Assembly (NCBI GenBank): GCA_030600725.1
Contig: JAUVLN010000132.1
Span: forward strand, 1 to 6,357
Source: Thermoplasmatota archaeon
GTDB taxonomy: Archaea > Thermoplasmatota > Penumbrarchaeia > Penumbrarchaeales > Penumbrarchaeaceae
Direction: 5' to 3'
DNA length: 6,357 bases
The notes under the pieces were generated by a model. It was not told where the DNA came from, made no database searches, and was given only the letters and a program-made list of their open reading frames with translations. This document shows, in pieces, positions 5,528 to 6,357 of this stretch. Each line of letters starts with the position of its first letter. Within the stretch, counting starts at the first letter, position 1. The position numbers were made by a program, and so were the translations under genes.

Positions 5528-6129
5528 CTACGCCACCTCCTTTTGGCTATCAGGGCGACCGCGATCACCGCTAAGGCCACGGCTCCTATCTGGGGGAACG
5601 GCATGGCACCCTCCTTATCCTCGGCATTCTTTGCTGAAGGGTCCTCCTGATCCGTCCTGTAATCCTTGCCGCCGGACCCCGCCTCGAACAGGTTCACGGT
5701 CCCGGTCCCCTTCACCGTGATCTTGCCGTCCTTGAATATCAGAAGCTCCACGCGATATCTTCCGTCGGAGGGAAGGGTCATCCCCAGCGTCGACTCGGAG
5801 GTTGTCTGATCATCGATCCTGCCAACGGTAAGGCTCGCCTCGTCCATCGCCAGATTCGTCTCCACATCCACGGCAAACGCCCTTATCTCGGAGTTGCAGG
5901 GCTCATCCCCGTCGTTGGTCACGAACACGTGGACATAGAGGTCCATCGATTCGGATGACGTCTCCTCCGAGACGAAGTACACCTCCTCCACCACCAGGAT
6001 CGAGCCCACCGGCTCGTCGTTCAACTTGTCAATGACGATCACGAGGCCTATCACCGCGGATAAGAACAGTGCTATGATGATTATCGCCAGCATCCAGCCC
6101 TTCGTGGCCGTCCACTTTATCTTTGTCAT
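5524..6129 (-). CDS. Membrane-anchored outside beta-domain protein (paralogue B)
   Basis: A 201-residue unrecognised protein paralogous to its downstream neighbour. Numbered from ATG 6129, a transmembrane segment or uncleaved signal anchor spans 13-33 and the outside beta-rich domain about 43-150 (EEVYFVSEE, VFVTNDGD, EIRAFAVD, YRVELLIF, GTGTVNL, DYRTD). An acidic linker, a second transmembrane helix at about 177-195 and the tail KRRWRR follow. Unlike paralogue A it has no long cytoplasmic tail. Its only cysteine, Cys78, lies in the domain. The frame can extend to TTG 6150 and ATG 6147, but AGGAGGA (6142-6136), six bases before ATG 6129, makes that the probable start. The TGA stop overlaps the next ATG, so this gene heads a two-gene operon. 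A membrane heterocomplex of the two products is plausible. Confidence 0.82.
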   Translation of the reverse strand: MTKIKWTATKGWMLAIIIIALFLSAVIGLVIVIDKLNDEPVGSILVVEEVYFVSEETSSESMDLYVHVFVTNDGDEPCNSEIRAFAVDVETNLAMDEASLTVGRIDDQTTSESTLGMTLPSDGRYRVELLIFKDGKITVKGTGTVNLFEAGSGGKDYRTDQEDPSAKNAEDKEGAMPFPQIGAVALAVIAVALIAKRRWRR

Positions 6130-6135
6130 CTGGAT

Positions 6136-6156
6136 TCCTCCTGACATCAATGGAGG
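6136..6156 (-). promoter_or_regulatory. SD and possible SD-masking hairpin of paralogue B
   Basis: On the minus strand CCTCC (6156-6152) can pair with GGAGG (6141-6137) across a 10-base loop. An adjacent GGA/TCC could extend the stem past a two-base bulge. GGAGGA is the SD for ATG 6129, so the fold would hide the ribosome site. The stem is short, and the effect is only a possibility. Confidence 0.3.
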
Positions 6157-6224
6157 TCCTATCGGCAGTTGCCAAATGGACCGTATCGATGCATTTTCAC
6201 TCTGTCAAGGGATTCAAATGCGCG

Positions 6225-6240
6225 TAACCCATATTTATGA
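6225..6240 (-). promoter_or_regulatory. Probable BoxA of the paralogue operon, with shared 8-mer
   Basis: The 136-base gap between the right-edge gene and ATG 6129 contains TCATAAATATGG on the minus strand (6240-6229), its most BoxA-like sequence. A start near 6210 would give a leader of about 80 bases. ATGGGTTA (6232-6225) overlaps it. The same 8-mer forms the inverted repeat at the phosphatidyltransferase promoter. Confidence 0.35.
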
Positions 6241-6265
6241 GATTGGAACACTTGTTATACAAAAT

Positions 6266-6357
6266 TCACGGATCCCCCTCGATCCGGGCGTCCCTCTCCC
6301 TCTTCTCCTTCACGATCCTGCCCGAACGGACCTCCTCCATGTGTTCGAGCTTCAGGG
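6266..6357 (-). CDS. Partial CDS, C-terminus only (runs off right edge)
   Basis: Reading from the right edge, an open frame of 29 codons ends at TGA (6268-6266). It encodes a highly charged, helix-prone tail beginning LKLEHMEEVRSGRIVKEK and ending DARIEGDP. Codon choice (AGG, GAG, AAG, CCG) matches the neighbours. An ATG lies inside (codon 6), but the frame is open across it to the edge, so it is probably internal. AATTTTG follows the stop and could assist termination. The family cannot be assigned. Confidence 0.55.
   Translation of the reverse strand, partial: LKLEHMEEVRSGRIVKEKRERDARIEGDP

Noticed and set aside
1..6357. CRISPR array, insertion sequence or toxin-antitoxin pair
   Set aside because: No regularly spaced repeats, terminal inverted repeats, transposase motifs or small toxin-like gene pairs are visible.

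Overview
The window looks archaeal. It has an archaeal-type KaiC/RecA-like ATPase, BoxA-like AT-rich elements about 35-45 bases upstream of several start codons with Shine-Dalgarno (SD) motifs near the predicted 5' ends, frequent AGG arginine codons, and secreted or membrane proteins ending in a helix plus a short basic tail. The overall flavour suggests a euryarchaeote, perhaps a Thermoplasmatota-like lineage. That placement is inferred from protein style alone.

Layout, left to right. At 1-33 is the first 11 codons of a minus-strand gene that leaves the window. Next, on the minus strand, come a KaiC-like ATPase (93-782), a CDP-alcohol phosphatidyltransferase (843-1418) and a large secreted, membrane-anchored protein (1564-3153). 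The last has three carboxypeptidase-regulatory-like domains, three calcium-loop repeats and an acidic linker. A divergent promoter region (3154-3369) separates it from the only plus-strand gene (3370-4686), which belongs to the cyclic 2,3-diphosphoglycerate synthase-like P-loop family. That gene has an unusually long leader containing a perfect hairpin. It converges on a minus-strand pair of membrane-anchored paralogues (6129-5524 and 5527-4727) that overlap by ATGA, and a 12-bp hairpin lies in the 40-base gap between the convergent genes. At the right edge are the last 29 codons of another minus-strand gene (6266-6357).

How the genes may work together. The phospholipid head-group enzyme, the surface protein and the paralogue pair all concern the cell envelope. 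The KaiC-like protein and the cDPGS-like enzyme have no obvious tie to them. Apart from the ATGA-coupled pair, most genes appear to have their own promoter, so this reads as a run of mostly single-gene units rather than one operon. I see no RNA genes, CRISPR array, insertion sequence or mobile-element genes. The least-explained items are the paralogue pair, the structured leader of the cDPGS-like gene, and an inverted repeat of an 8-mer (ATGGGTTA/TAACCCAT) at the phosphatidyltransferase promoter that recurs near the probable promoter of the paralogue pair.
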